From assembly GCA_022568115.1 (NCBI GenBank), contig JADFFP010000049.1, positions 1 to 7,921 of the forward strand: a DNA stretch of 7,921 nt. The letters run 5' to 3'. Below, one piece after another: positions 1 through 5,896 of this stretch (the first letter of the stretch is position 1; each line of letters begins with the position of its first letter). The notes below the pieces were generated by a model. That model had not been told where the DNA came from and ran no database searches. It saw only the letters and a list, made by a program, of their open reading frames with translations. The translations under genes and the position numbers were made by a program. This DNA is from Pseudomonadota bacterium. GTDB taxonomy: Bacteria > Pseudomonadota > Alphaproteobacteria > Sphingomonadales > SMXR01.

Positions 1-446
1 ACGATGACCGTGACAAAACTGTGGTTCTTGGCCGCCGAGCGGATCATTGACGATCCGCCGATGTCGATATTCTCAATGATCTCCCCAAAGCCGGCGCCTT
101 TTTTGACCGTTTTTTCAAACGGGTACAGATTGACCACAATCAGATCAATGGTGCCGATGCCGTGCTCTTTCATCGCTAATTTGTGATCCGGGTTGTCGCG
201 TATTGCCAAAAGTCCGCCGTGAACCTTGGGGTGAAGCGTCTTGACCCGGCCATCCATGATTTCCGGGAAACCGGTGTAATCGGACACATCCTTGACCGCG
301 ATACCGGCCTTGCGCATGATTTTGGCCGACCCGCCGGTGGAGAGGATTTCCACACCCAGGGAGTCAAGCTTTTGCCCCAGTTTAACCAGCCCCGTTTTGT
401 CTGAAATGGACACCAGGGCGCGGCGGATTTTTATCGTTTCACTCAT
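1..446 (-). CDS. purH: Bifunctional AICAR formyltransferase / IMP cyclohydrolase, N-terminal part (runs off the left edge)
   Basis: PurH performs the last two steps of de novo purine synthesis in the cytoplasm: formylation of AICAR with 10-formyl-THF, then ring closure to IMP. Only the first 148 codons are in the window, which is most of the N-terminal MGS-like IMP cyclohydrolase domain; the formyltransferase domain lies beyond the edge. Visible family motifs are SDKTG (15-19), STGGS (36-40), [19 protein letters not shown] (60-78), NLYPF (106-110) and [18 protein letters not shown] (124-141), a very close match to the family. The ATG at 446 is the only usable start: an in-frame TAG lies at 470-468 and no other start codon falls between. 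It is the last visible gene of the rsmB-rpe-purH run, 24 bp after the rpe stop, so co-transcription is likely. Its Shine-Dalgarno spacing is odd (see the mini-ORF entry). Confidence 0.97.
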   Translation of the reverse strand, partial: MSETIKIRRALVSISDKTGLVKLGQKLDSLGVEILSTGGSAKIMRKAGIAVKDVSDYTGFPEIMDGRVKTLHPKVHGGLLAIRDNPDHKLAMKEHGIGTIDLIVVNLYPFEKTVKKGAGFGEIIENIDIGGSSMIRSAAKNHSFVTVI

Positions 447-464
447 TCTTGGGCATGCTTTCCT
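439..464 (-). other. purH translation-start region: AGGA Shine-Dalgarno with an overlapping 5-codon ORF
   Basis: The only purine-rich Shine-Dalgarno candidate before purH is AGGAAAG (464-458). From AGGA there are about 14 nt to the purH ATG at 446, which is long, but only 4 nt to another ATG at 456. That upstream ATG opens a five-codon ORF (MPKNE, stop TGA at 441-439) whose end overlaps the first codons of purH in another frame. What is seen is the geometry. Translational coupling, or ribosome re-initiation at purH, is an inference. Confidence 0.35.
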
Positions 465-470
465 GTTCTA

Positions 471-1130
471 TTATCCTCTCAGCGCGGCAATGTTTTCCGC
501 GTATCTTTCCGGCCCACCGGAAAATATGGAAGTGCCGGCCACCAGAACATCGGCGCCCGCCCGGATCGCCAACCTCGCCGTCTCAGGCGTAATGCCGCCG
601 TCCACTTCCAGGTCGACCGCACGCCCGGTTTGGTCAATCATGGCGCGCACGGCGGTAATTTTTTCCAGCTGGCTTTCGATAAAGCTCTGGCCGCCAAACC
701 CCGGGTTAACCGTCATCACCAGCACCAGGTCGACCAGGTCCATAAGCCCGTCCAGAACCGAAACATCGGTGCCCGGGTTGATTACAATGCCAACTTTTTT
801 GCCAAGCCCCTTGATGGTCTTGACGCTGGCGGCCAGATCGGGGTTGGCTTCGGGATGAATGCTGATGATATCGGCTCCGGCCTCGGCAAAGTTTTTCAGG
901 TAAGGATCGGCCGGTGAAATCATCAAATGGGTATCGAACGGCTTGGTTGAATGGGGCCTGAGAGCCTTGACCACCAAAGGGCCGATGGTGATGTTGGGGA
1001 CGAAATGGCCGTCCATGACATCGATATGGATATAGTCGGCCCCGGCGGCGTCTACCGCGCGCACTTCGGCGCCCAGCTTCGCAAAATCAGCTGATAAAAT
1101 TGACGGAGCAATGCGCACTTTCCTTGGCAT
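471..1130 (-). CDS. rpe: Ribulose-phosphate 3-epimerase
   Basis: Rpe interconverts D-ribulose 5-phosphate and D-xylulose 5-phosphate (EC 5.1.3.1) in the non-oxidative pentose phosphate pathway and, in autotrophs, the Calvin cycle. The 219-residue length is typical of this TIM-barrel family. Visible are the N-terminal APSILSADF strand (8-16), the metal and catalytic motif HIDVMDGHFVPN (35-46, with His35 and Asp37), DTHLM (66-70, His68), the VMTVNPGFGGQ loop (138-148) and the second catalytic aspartate in EVDGGI (175-180, Asp177), followed by the phosphate-binding AGTSIF (198-203). All expected metal ligands and both acid/base aspartates are present. An AGAGG Shine-Dalgarno lies about 6 nt before the ATG. 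It follows rsmB by 52 bp and precedes purH by 24 bp on the same strand, consistent with one transcript. No Calvin-cycle gene is adjacent, so a pentose phosphate role is the default. Confidence 0.97.
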   Translation of the reverse strand: MPRKVRIAPSILSADFAKLGAEVRAVDAAGADYIHIDVMDGHFVPNITIGPLVVKALRPHSTKPFDTHLMISPADPYLKNFAEAGADIISIHPEANPDLAASVKTIKGLGKKVGIVINPGTDVSVLDGLMDLVDLVLVMTVNPGFGGQSFIESQLEKITAVRAMIDQTGRAVDLEVDGGITPETARLAIRAGADVLVAGTSIFSGGPERYAENIAALRG

Positions 1131-1182
1131 AGGCGCCTCTTACCAGTTTGCATGGAGAGCGGCAAGGGAAAGGGTAAAGAAA

Positions 1183-2517
1183 TTAAACATCACCGGATTT
1201 GACCAGCCGGGCGGCATAAAAACCGTCCATCCCACCGGCCTTGGCCAGATGATAGGGCAGGGTTCTGAGGTCGCCATCAGTGGTGATCCATTCCTTGTGC
1301 CCGTCAAGTTCCCGGGCGGAAACAGGCTGACGTTGGGCGGAGGGATTGGCTTTCAAAAAGGTCTCGATAATATCCTCGCCTTCACTGGCCTCAAGCGAAC
1401 AAACACAATAGACCAGTACCCCGCCAGGTCTTAGAAGCGAAAAAGCATGGTCCAGCAACCTCCCCTGGAGCGCGGCCAGGCGCAAAATGTCCCTTTCTTT
1501 CCTGAGATACGCCACGTCCGGATGACGGCGCAGTGTGCCGGTGGCCGAACAGGGCGCGTCCAGCAGGATCGCGCCAAACCCCTTCTCAGCGGTGAAATCA
1601 AAAATATCCGAACAAACAATCGTCGCCTCAAGCCCCACTCTGGCCAGGTTTTCCTTCAACCGCTCAAGCCGCGGCCGTGATTTGTCAACCGCAATCACTT
1701 TGGCGCCCCGGCTCGCCAGATAAAGTGTTTTACCGCCGGGGGCGGCACAAAGATCGAGCACATTTTTTCCCTTAACATCACCGAAAAGGCGCGCCGGAAG
1801 GCTGGCGGCCAGATCCTGGGCCCACCACTTGCCATCTTTAAATCCGGGCAGGGCTTTTATCAAACCCCTTGGCCTGAGGCGCAGGACCCCTTTAAAGACT
1901 TCCCCAGCCTCCAGCGGATGCAGCAACCCCGCTGCGTCTTTTGGGTTTTTCAGAACCACATCCAGCGGCGGCTGGGTGCTAAGCACAGCGGCTATTTTTT
2001 TCAGGCTTTCGGCGCCCAGGGTTTTTTCCCAGTGGATACGCAGCCAGGGGGGTAAGTTTTTTTCAGGATTTTTCTCCAAATCCCCCAGGATGTCTTTTTG
2101 GCTTCGGACAAAGTTCCGGAGAATCGCATTGGCGAGGTTTTTAAACACCCTTGCGCCGGACCTCTTTGCCTTGGAAATCTCGTTAACCGTGGTGTTAACG
2201 GCGGCATGGTCGGGAACATTGAGAAAAAGAATTTGAGTGGCGCCAATCCTTATCCAATGGCGCACCCAAGCGGCCCTCGCGGGCAGGGGTTTTTTCAGCA
2301 TTTTGCCCATGGCGCTGTCAATCGCCCCCAAATGACGGAACAGGGTGGTCGAGAGATGCTTCACCAGCCCCTTATCGCGCACCTCCAGGTCCGGGTTTTT
2401 GGAAAACGCGGTTTCAAGCGCTTCATCCAAGGGCACTTTCTTATCCAGCACCGCCTCAACGATGCCGAACACGATTATTCTTGGATCGGAAGTCTTTGCC
2501 ATGCGCCCTTTGACCAT
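1183..2517 (-). CDS. rsmB: 16S rRNA (cytosine(967)-C(5))-methyltransferase RsmB
   Basis: RsmB (also Sun or Fmu) uses S-adenosylmethionine to methylate C5 of one cytosine in 16S rRNA (C967 in E. coli numbering) during small-subunit assembly. The 444-residue protein has the expected two parts. An N-terminal NusB-like helical RNA-binding domain covers about 11-145, and a C-terminal Rossmann-fold methyltransferase covers about 230-440. The methyltransferase shows SAM motif I VLDLCAAPGGKT (253-264), motif IV LDAPCSATG (319-327, with Cys323 for product release) and motif VI YCVCSLE (370-376, with the likely nucleophile Cys373). The C-terminal DGFYAARL (431-438) is also typical. The start is uncertain: Met1 (2517) and Met6 (2502) both have weak ribosome-binding sites, and both keep the NusB domain whole. 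It heads the rsmB-rpe-purH run and is divergent from the SDHAF4-like gene. Confidence 0.95.
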   Translation of the reverse strand: MVKGRMAKTSDPRIIVFGIVEAVLDKKVPLDEALETAFSKNPDLEVRDKGLVKHLSTTLFRHLGAIDSAMGKMLKKPLPARAAWVRHWIRIGATQILFLNVPDHAAVNTTVNEISKAKRSGARVFKNLANAILRNFVRSQKDILGDLEKNPEKNLPPWLRIHWEKTLGAESLKKIAAVLSTQPPLDVVLKNPKDAAGLLHPLEAGEVFKGVLRLRPRGLIKALPGFKDGKWWAQDLAASLPARLFGDVKGKNVLDLCAAPGGKTLYLASRGAKVIAVDKSRPRLERLKENLARVGLEATIVCSDIFDFTAEKGFGAILLDAPCSATGTLRRHPDVAYLRKERDILRLAALQGRLLDHAFSLLRPGGVLVYCVCSLEASEGEDIIETFLKANPSAQRQPVSARELDGHKEWITTDGDLRTLPYHLAKAGGMDGFYAARLVKSGDV

Positions 2518-2530
2518 ATTTCCCAGGGGT

Positions 2531-2565
2531 CTGACCAGTTAAAAACAAACACTGGACAGTTTTTA
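2531..2565. repeat. Overlapping short inverted repeats in the rsmB upstream region
   Basis: Two dyads overlap here. CTGACCAGT (2531-2539) and ACTGGACAG (2551-2559) are inverted with one mismatch. TAAAAAC (2540-2546) and GTTTTTA (2559-2565) are perfectly inverted. They share base 2559 and interleave, so they could not form together as hairpins. The compact palindrome GGTC-T-GACC (2528-2536) overlaps the left side. They lie just upstream of rsmB and could be operators, leader-RNA structure or chance; the sequence alone does not decide. Confidence 0.35.
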
Positions 2566-2582
2566 CTCGGGGACAGTATCTT
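2553..2582 (+). promoter_or_regulatory. Possible sigma-70-type promoter for the SDHAF4-like gene
   Basis: TGGACA (2553-2558) resembles the -35 consensus at five of six positions. TATCTT (2577-2582), 18 bp downstream, matches the -10 consensus at four of six. Transcription would start near 2589, leaving a leader of about 30 nt. If this promoter is used, the left arm of the 2578-2615 inverted repeat would not be in the RNA, so that repeat would act as DNA. The match is weak. Confidence 0.25.
2554..2577 (+). repeat. Direct repeat of GGACAGT, two copies 17 bp apart
   Basis: GGACAGT occurs perfectly at 2554-2560 and 2571-2577, the second inside CGGGGACAGTA. A 17-bp offset is close to one and a half helical turns. 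The GGGGACAG/CTGTCCCC core resembles motifs I recall from REP-like elements and IS200-like transposase ends in environmental genomes. That link is only a recollection, and no transposase is nearby. The repeats could equally be regulator binding half-sites between the divergent genes. Confidence 0.35.
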
Positions 2583-2615
2583 TCCAGACCAACCGCAAAC
2601 ATTATCTGGAAAGAT
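2578..2615 (+). repeat. Perfect 11-bp inverted repeat over the ribosome-binding site of the SDHAF4-like gene
   Basis: ATCTTTCCAGA (2578-2588) is the exact reverse complement of TCTGGAAAGAT (2605-2615), with a 16-nt spacer. The right arm holds GGAAAG (2608-2613), the Shine-Dalgarno sequence 5 nt before the ATG at 2619. If the transcript starts upstream of 2578, an 11-bp stem would hide the ribosome-binding site. If it starts inside the spacer, the repeat is better read as a dyad operator. An 11/11 match placed exactly on the ribosome-binding site is the most striking non-coding signal in the window. Confidence 0.55.
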
Positions 2616-2618
2616 TTG

Positions 2619-2768
2619 ATGCCAAAACCCGATAAGCCAAAGACCAAAAAAGCCAAAACCCCGACACTTGAGAAAAAAACCAGGCCCAAGGAAATCGGCG
2701 GGCCCAAAGGACTGGAGCCAACCCGCTACGGGGACTGGGAGCGCAAGGGTATTGTCAGCGATTTTTAA
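2619..2768 (+). CDS. Small SDHAF4-like protein (DUF1674), predicted succinate dehydrogenase assembly factor
   Basis: This gene encodes 49 residues. The first 23 or so are rich in lysine, proline and threonine and look disordered. The rest carries the family signature: KEIGGPKGLEPTRYGDWERKG (24-44) followed by a C-terminal IVSDF (45-49). GGPKGxEPTRYGDWExKGxxxDF is the hallmark of DUF1674, the family of mitochondrial SDHAF4/Sdh8. In eukaryotes SDHAF4 binds free flavinylated SdhA, protects it from auto-oxidation and promotes SdhA-SdhB assembly. A matching role here is inferred from the family. There is no signal peptide or membrane segment, as expected for a cytoplasmic chaperone-like factor. 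GGAAAG at 2608-2613 gives a good ribosome-binding site and lies in an inverted repeat. The gene is divergent from rsmB and convergent with acs. No sdh gene is in the window. Confidence 0.9.
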   Translation: MPKPDKPKTKKAKTPTLEKKTRPKEIGGPKGLEPTRYGDWERKGIVSDF

Positions 2769-2773
2769 ATCGC
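2758..2773. repeat. Short palindrome at the convergent gene ends
   Basis: GCGATTT (2758-2764) and AAATCGC (2767-2773) are perfect inverted repeats two bases apart. They cover the stop codon of the SDHAF4-like gene and end one base before the acs stop. As RNA this gives a six-pair stem with a TTTA loop in either direction. There is no T-tract on either side, so it is not a standard intrinsic terminator, though it could slow convergent transcription. Confidence 0.35.
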
Positions 2774-4711
2774 CTAACGATTCAGCCGGTTTTCCACCAG
2801 ATTATCGACCACGGCGGGGTCGGCCAGGGTCGTAATGTCGCCGAGGTTCTGATAATCATTTTCAGCGATTTTCCTTAAAATCCGGCGCATGATTTTGCCC
2901 GAACGGGTTTTCGGCAGGGCGTTTGCAAACTGCAGGAAATCCGGGGTGGCGATTGGGCCTATTTCCTTCCGGACCCATTGGACCAGCTCGGCTCTGAGGT
3001 TCTCCGATCCCTCGGTTCCGGCAACCGGGGTAACGTAGGCATATATCCCCTGGCCTTTGATATCGTGCGGGTAACCGACCACCGCCGCCTCGGCGACCGC
3101 CTTATGGGCGACCAGCGCGCTTTCCACTTCGGCTGTTCCCAGCCGGTGGCCGGAAACATTAATGACATCGTCAACCCGCCCGGTGATCCAGTAATAGCCA
3201 TCCTGATCGCGCCGGGCGCCGTCGCCGGTGAAATACTTTCCGGGATAGGTGGTGAAATAAGTCTCTCGAAAGCGTCCGTGAGCGCCAAAAAGAGTTCGCG
3301 CCTGGCCCGGCCAGGAATCCAAAATTACCAGATTGCCGCTGGCCGCCCCTTCGAGAATATTCCCCCCCTCATCCACAAGGGCGGGCTGTACGCCAAACAG
3401 CGGCTTGGCCGCCGATCCGGGTTTCAAGTCGGTGGCGCCGGGCAGAGGTGAGATCAGGATACCGCCGGTCTCGGTCTGCCACCAGGTATCAACGACCCCG
3501 CAGCGTTCCTCCCCGACCACCCGGTAGTACCACAGCCAAGCCTCAGGGTTGATCGGCTCGCCCACTGTGCCCAAAAGCCGGATTGATTTCCGGGAAGTCG
3601 ATTTAACCGGCCCTTCGCCCTCGCGCATCAGGGCGCGGATAGCAGTCGGGGCGGTGTAGAAAATATTGACCTGGTGTTTATCCACCACCTGCCAGAAGCG
3701 GCTGGCGTCCGGGTAGGTTGGGATGCCTTCAAACATGACGCTGATGGCGCCATTGGCCAGCGCCCCGTAGACGATATAGGTGTGGCCGGTAATCCAGCCG
3801 ACATCGGCGGTGCACCAGAAAACCTCGCCCTCGCGGTAATCAAAAACGTATTGATGAGTCAGGGCCGCCCACACCATGTAGCCGCCGGTGGTGTGCAGCA
3901 CCCCCTTCGGTTTTCCGGTCGAGCCGGAGGTATAAAGAATAAACAGCGGGTCCTCGGCGTTCATTTCCTCGGGTTCGCAATCGGCTGAAACGCCCGCTGC
4001 CAGATCGTGATACCAAACGTCACGGCCATCCTGCCAGCCGATCTCGCCGCCGGTTCGCCGCACCACCAGAACCGTGTGGACCGCCGGGCATTTTTTCAAC
4101 GCTTCATCGACATTGGCCTTCAACGGAATTTTTTTGCCGCCACGCACCCCCTCGTCCGCGGTAATGACCGAAGTGGATTTACAATCCAGAATGCGCCCGG
4201 AAATGGATTCCGGAGAGAAACCGCCGAAAATAACCGAATGTACGGCGCCAATCCGGGCGCAAGCCAGCATCGCATAGGCGGCCTCGGGGATCATCGGCAT
4301 ATAAATGGTCACCAGATCGCCCTTTTTAATGCCCCGGCTTTTCAAAACATTAGCGAACCGGCAGACATTTTCATAAAGCTCGCCATAGGTGATTTTTTTG
4401 GACTCGGCCGGGTCATCCCCCTCCCAGATGATGGCGATGTCATCCTTTTTTTCCGGCAGGTGGCGGTCGATGCAATTAGCTGAGGCGTTCAGGGTTCCAT
4501 CCTCAAACCAGCGGATTTTAACGTCTCCTGTAAAATCCACGTCCTTGATTTTGGTAAAAGGCTTGATCCAGGTGATGCGCTTGCCGTGCTCGGCCCAGAA
4601 CGCTTCCGGGTCATCAATCGATTTCCGGTACAACGCATCGTACTGGTCCTTGGTGCACCAGGTGTGCTTGAGGGCCCCGTCCTTGACCGGGATAGTGATA
4701 TTCTCGCTCAT
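2774..4711 (-). CDS. acs: Acetyl-CoA synthetase (AMP-forming acetate-CoA ligase)
   Basis: Acs converts acetate, ATP and CoA to acetyl-CoA, AMP and PPi through acetyl-adenylate (EC 6.2.1.1), allowing acetate scavenging in the cytoplasm. The 645-residue protein is close to the usual length of about 650 and resembles E. coli Acs along its whole length. Visible are the ATP-binding loop [11 protein letters not shown] (260-270), GEPINPEAW (384-392), the acetate-pocket and adenylate motif [10 protein letters not shown] (408-417), [10 protein letters not shown] (493-502), the hinge region [23 protein letters not shown] (511-533) and the C-terminal [11 protein letters not shown] (600-610). Lys606 there is the adenylation lysine, which many bacteria acetylate to switch the enzyme off. 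The start at 4711 is chosen because GGAGG lies exactly 5 nt upstream and family homology begins there. A longer ORF to 4762 would add 17 unconserved residues and overlap the candidate promoter. acs converges on the SDHAF4-like gene. Confidence 0.97.
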   Translation of the reverse strand: MSENITIPVKDGALKHTWCTKDQYDALYRKSIDDPEAFWAEHGKRITWIKPFTKIKDVDFTGDVKIRWFEDGTLNASANCIDRHLPEKKDDIAIIWEGDDPAESKKITYGELYENVCRFANVLKSRGIKKGDLVTIYMPMIPEAAYAMLACARIGAVHSVIFGGFSPESISGRILDCKSTSVITADEGVRGGKKIPLKANVDEALKKCPAVHTVLVVRRTGGEIGWQDGRDVWYHDLAAGVSADCEPEEMNAEDPLFILYTSGSTGKPKGVLHTTGGYMVWAALTHQYVFDYREGEVFWCTADVGWITGHTYIVYGALANGAISVMFEGIPTYPDASRFWQVVDKHQVNIFYTAPTAIRALMREGEGPVKSTSRKSIRLLGTVGEPINPEAWLWYYRVVGEERCGVVDTWWQTETGGILISPLPGATDLKPGSAAKPLFGVQPALVDEGGNILEGAASGNLVILDSWPGQARTLFGAHGRFRETYFTTYPGKYFTGDGARRDQDGYYWITGRVDDVINVSGHRLGTAEVESALVAHKAVAEAAVVGYPHDIKGQGIYAYVTPVAGTEGSENLRAELVQWVRKEIGPIATPDFLQFANALPKTRSGKIMRRILRKIAENDYQNLGDITTLADPAVVDNLVENRLNR

Positions 4712-4716
4712 AAAAA

Positions 4717-4721
4717 CCTCC
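4717..4721 (-). promoter_or_regulatory. Strong ribosome-binding site fixing the acs start
   Basis: GGAGG on the minus strand is separated by five T residues from the ATG at 4711. It is the best Shine-Dalgarno sequence in the window and decides the start against the ATG at 4762. Confidence 0.8.
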
Positions 4722-4734
4722 AAAACGTCCGGCA

Positions 4735-4762
4735 ATCTTAAAGACCGGGGCAGAGTTGGCAA
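4735..4762 (-). promoter_or_regulatory. Candidate acs promoter
   Basis: On the minus strand TTGCCA (4762-4757, five of six to the -35 consensus) is followed after 16 bp by TAAGAT (4740-4735, four of six to the -10 consensus). Transcription would begin near 4728, leaving about 17 nt before the acs ATG, enough for the GGAGG site. A 5-bp inverted repeat, GGCAA (4758-4762) and TTGCC (4774-4778), overlaps the -35 element and could be a regulator site. The rest of the 130-bp gpsA-acs spacer shows A/T tracts but nothing else I recognise. Confidence 0.4.
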
Positions 4763-4811
4763 GCCCTTTAAGTTTGCCCAGCTTTTTTTGGCAGTCTTGT
4801 AAAAGCCGGAG

Positions 4812-4842
4812 AAAAAAGGGATCGGTAATTGAGTTCAGACCC
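4812..4842 (-). terminator. Weak possible terminator after gpsA
   Basis: Directly at the gpsA stop, GGGTC (4842-4838) can pair with GATCCC (4823-4818) if one T is bulged, and six T residues follow (4817-4812). The T-tract is right for an intrinsic terminator, but the stem is short and imperfect with a loop of about 14 nt. Read-through from gpsA into acs therefore remains possible. Confidence 0.2.
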
Positions 4843-5840
4843 TAAATAGCTTCCTCGGAAAATGGTCTGGACAACAGGTCGTGAATAACCTCATCAACAT
4901 TGTCGCCCTTGTGCAGGATGTCATTGACGGCATTGGAAATCGGCATATCAACCCCCATTTCGGCCGCTAGCTTGACGACAATTTTGGCGGTATAAACACC
5001 TTCTGTGACGCTTTTTCTCGATCTCAAAATTTCTTCCATGGTTTTTCCCTCACCAAGCGCCTTGCCCAGTGAAAAGTTTCGGCTCAGCGTGCTGGTGCAG
5101 GTCAGCACCGTATCCCCCAGCCCGCACAGACCCATCAAAGTCACTGCCCGTCCGCCCTTGGCCTTGGCCAGTGCGATCATTTCGGACAAACCTCTGGTAA
5201 TCAGGGCCGCCCTGGCGCTATCACCCAGGCCTTTGCCGTGGGCGATCCCGCAGGCGATCGCCAGCACATTCTTGACCGCTCCGCCCACTTGCGCGCCGAC
5301 AATATCATCGCTCCAGTAAGGGCGAAACGTTTCCTGGCCCAAAGCCATGGTGATGTCTTTGGCGCATGCCTTGCTTTCCCCGGCGATGGTCACCGCAGCC
5401 GGTTTGCCCCGCGCAGCGTCAGCCGCAAACGAAGGCCCGGACAATACCAAAATGGGGTTAGCGGGGACAATTTCGTCAATCACTTCGCTAAGCAGCTTGC
5501 CGGACTTGATCTCGATCCCCTTGGAGCAGATCACTAACGGGGTCTTTTTAGACAAACCCTCGGCCAGGCTTTCCACGATGTTCCGGGTAAATTGGGCCGG
5601 CACCACCAAAAGCAGGAAATCGCAACCGTGTAGATCGTTCAATTTACTAGTAGCGCGGATGTTTTTATCCAATGGAACCCCGGGCAGGAAAATCTTGTTT
5701 TCGTGATGAGTGTTGATGTCCCGGGCAACCTCTTTCTCAAAAGCCCAGATCAGGGCCTCTAACCCGGCCCGCCGGGAAACCGTGGCCAACGCCGTTCCCC
5801 ATGCCCCCGCGCCGACGATGCCTGCTTTTTTCATTGCCAT
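4842..5840 (-). CDS. gpsA: NAD(P)-dependent glycerol-3-phosphate dehydrogenase
   Basis: GpsA reduces dihydroxyacetone phosphate to sn-glycerol 3-phosphate (EC 1.1.1.94), the backbone precursor of membrane phospholipids. The 332-residue length is normal. The N-terminal Rossmann domain opens with GIVGAGAWGTALA (7-19, GxGxxG at 10-15) and includes CSKGIE (105-110) and LSGPSFAADAARGKP (133-147). The helical C-terminal domain holds VGGAVKNVLAIACG (185-198) with catalytic Lys190, then MGLCGLGDTVLTCTS (236-250) and SRNFSLG (253-259) with the substrate-binding Arg-Asn pair. No key residue is missing. Met1 is preferred over Met3 because AAGGAA lies about 7 nt before it. The gene lies 56 bp after tsaD on the same strand, a pairing common in alphaproteobacteria, and is probably transcribed with it. 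A small hairpin covers part of its ribosome-binding site. Confidence 0.97.
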   Translation of the reverse strand: MAMKKAGIVGAGAWGTALATVSRRAGLEALIWAFEKEVARDINTHHENKIFLPGVPLDKNIRATSKLNDLHGCDFLLLVVPAQFTRNIVESLAEGLSKKTPLVICSKGIEIKSGKLLSEVIDEIVPANPILVLSGPSFAADAARGKPAAVTIAGESKACAKDITMALGQETFRPYWSDDIVGAQVGGAVKNVLAIACGIAHGKGLGDSARAALITRGLSEMIALAKAKGGRAVTLMGLCGLGDTVLTCTSTLSRNFSLGKALGEGKTMEEILRSRKSVTEGVYTAKIVVKLAAEMGVDMPISNAVNDILHKGDNVDEVIHDLLSRPFSEEAI

Positions 5841-5849
5841 AACTCATTT

Positions 5850-5867
5850 CCTTCAAAGCCCTGAAGG
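5850..5867 (-). repeat. Hairpin overlapping the gpsA ribosome-binding site
   Basis: On the minus strand CCTTCA (5867-5862) pairs perfectly with TGAAGG (5855-5850), with a further G-T pair closing a GGCT loop. The right arm supplies most of the AAGGAA Shine-Dalgarno (5853-5848) of gpsA. In a tsaD-gpsA transcript this would partly hide the gpsA ribosome-binding site. The stem is short, so the effect may be mild. Confidence 0.4.
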
Positions 5868-5896
5868 TGCCCCTAAAACCCGCACTTTTCAAGGGC

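Noticed and set aside
292..858. 188-residue plus-strand ORF
   Set aside because: It lies antisense to purH and rpe, whose motifs are unmistakable. Its product is low-complexity, rich in serine, threonine and arginine, and has no recognisable motif.
1131..1182. Possible small gene or promoter between rsmB and rpe
   Set aside because: The 52-bp gap holds the rpe ribosome-binding site but no convincing promoter hexamers. An ATG at about 1153 is out of frame with rpe.
2098..2619. 173-residue plus-strand ORF
   Set aside because: Most of it is antisense to rsmB. It crosses the divergent spacer and ends at the SDHAF4-like start codon, with no recognisable domain.
2456..2707. 83-residue minus-strand ORF across the divergent spacer
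   Set aside because: It overlaps the rsmB start in another frame and is antisense to the SDHAF4-like gene. The hydrophobic N-terminus comes from the complement of that gene's lysine-rich codons.
2758..2773. Bidirectional intrinsic terminator between the SDHAF4-like gene and acs
   Set aside because: The stem is only six or seven pairs and neither strand has a T-tract after it, so I list it only as a palindrome.
2978..4483. Several plus-strand ORFs of 104-158 residues antisense to acs
   Set aside because: They are shadows of a highly conserved acs reading frame and have no ribosome-binding sites or family motifs.
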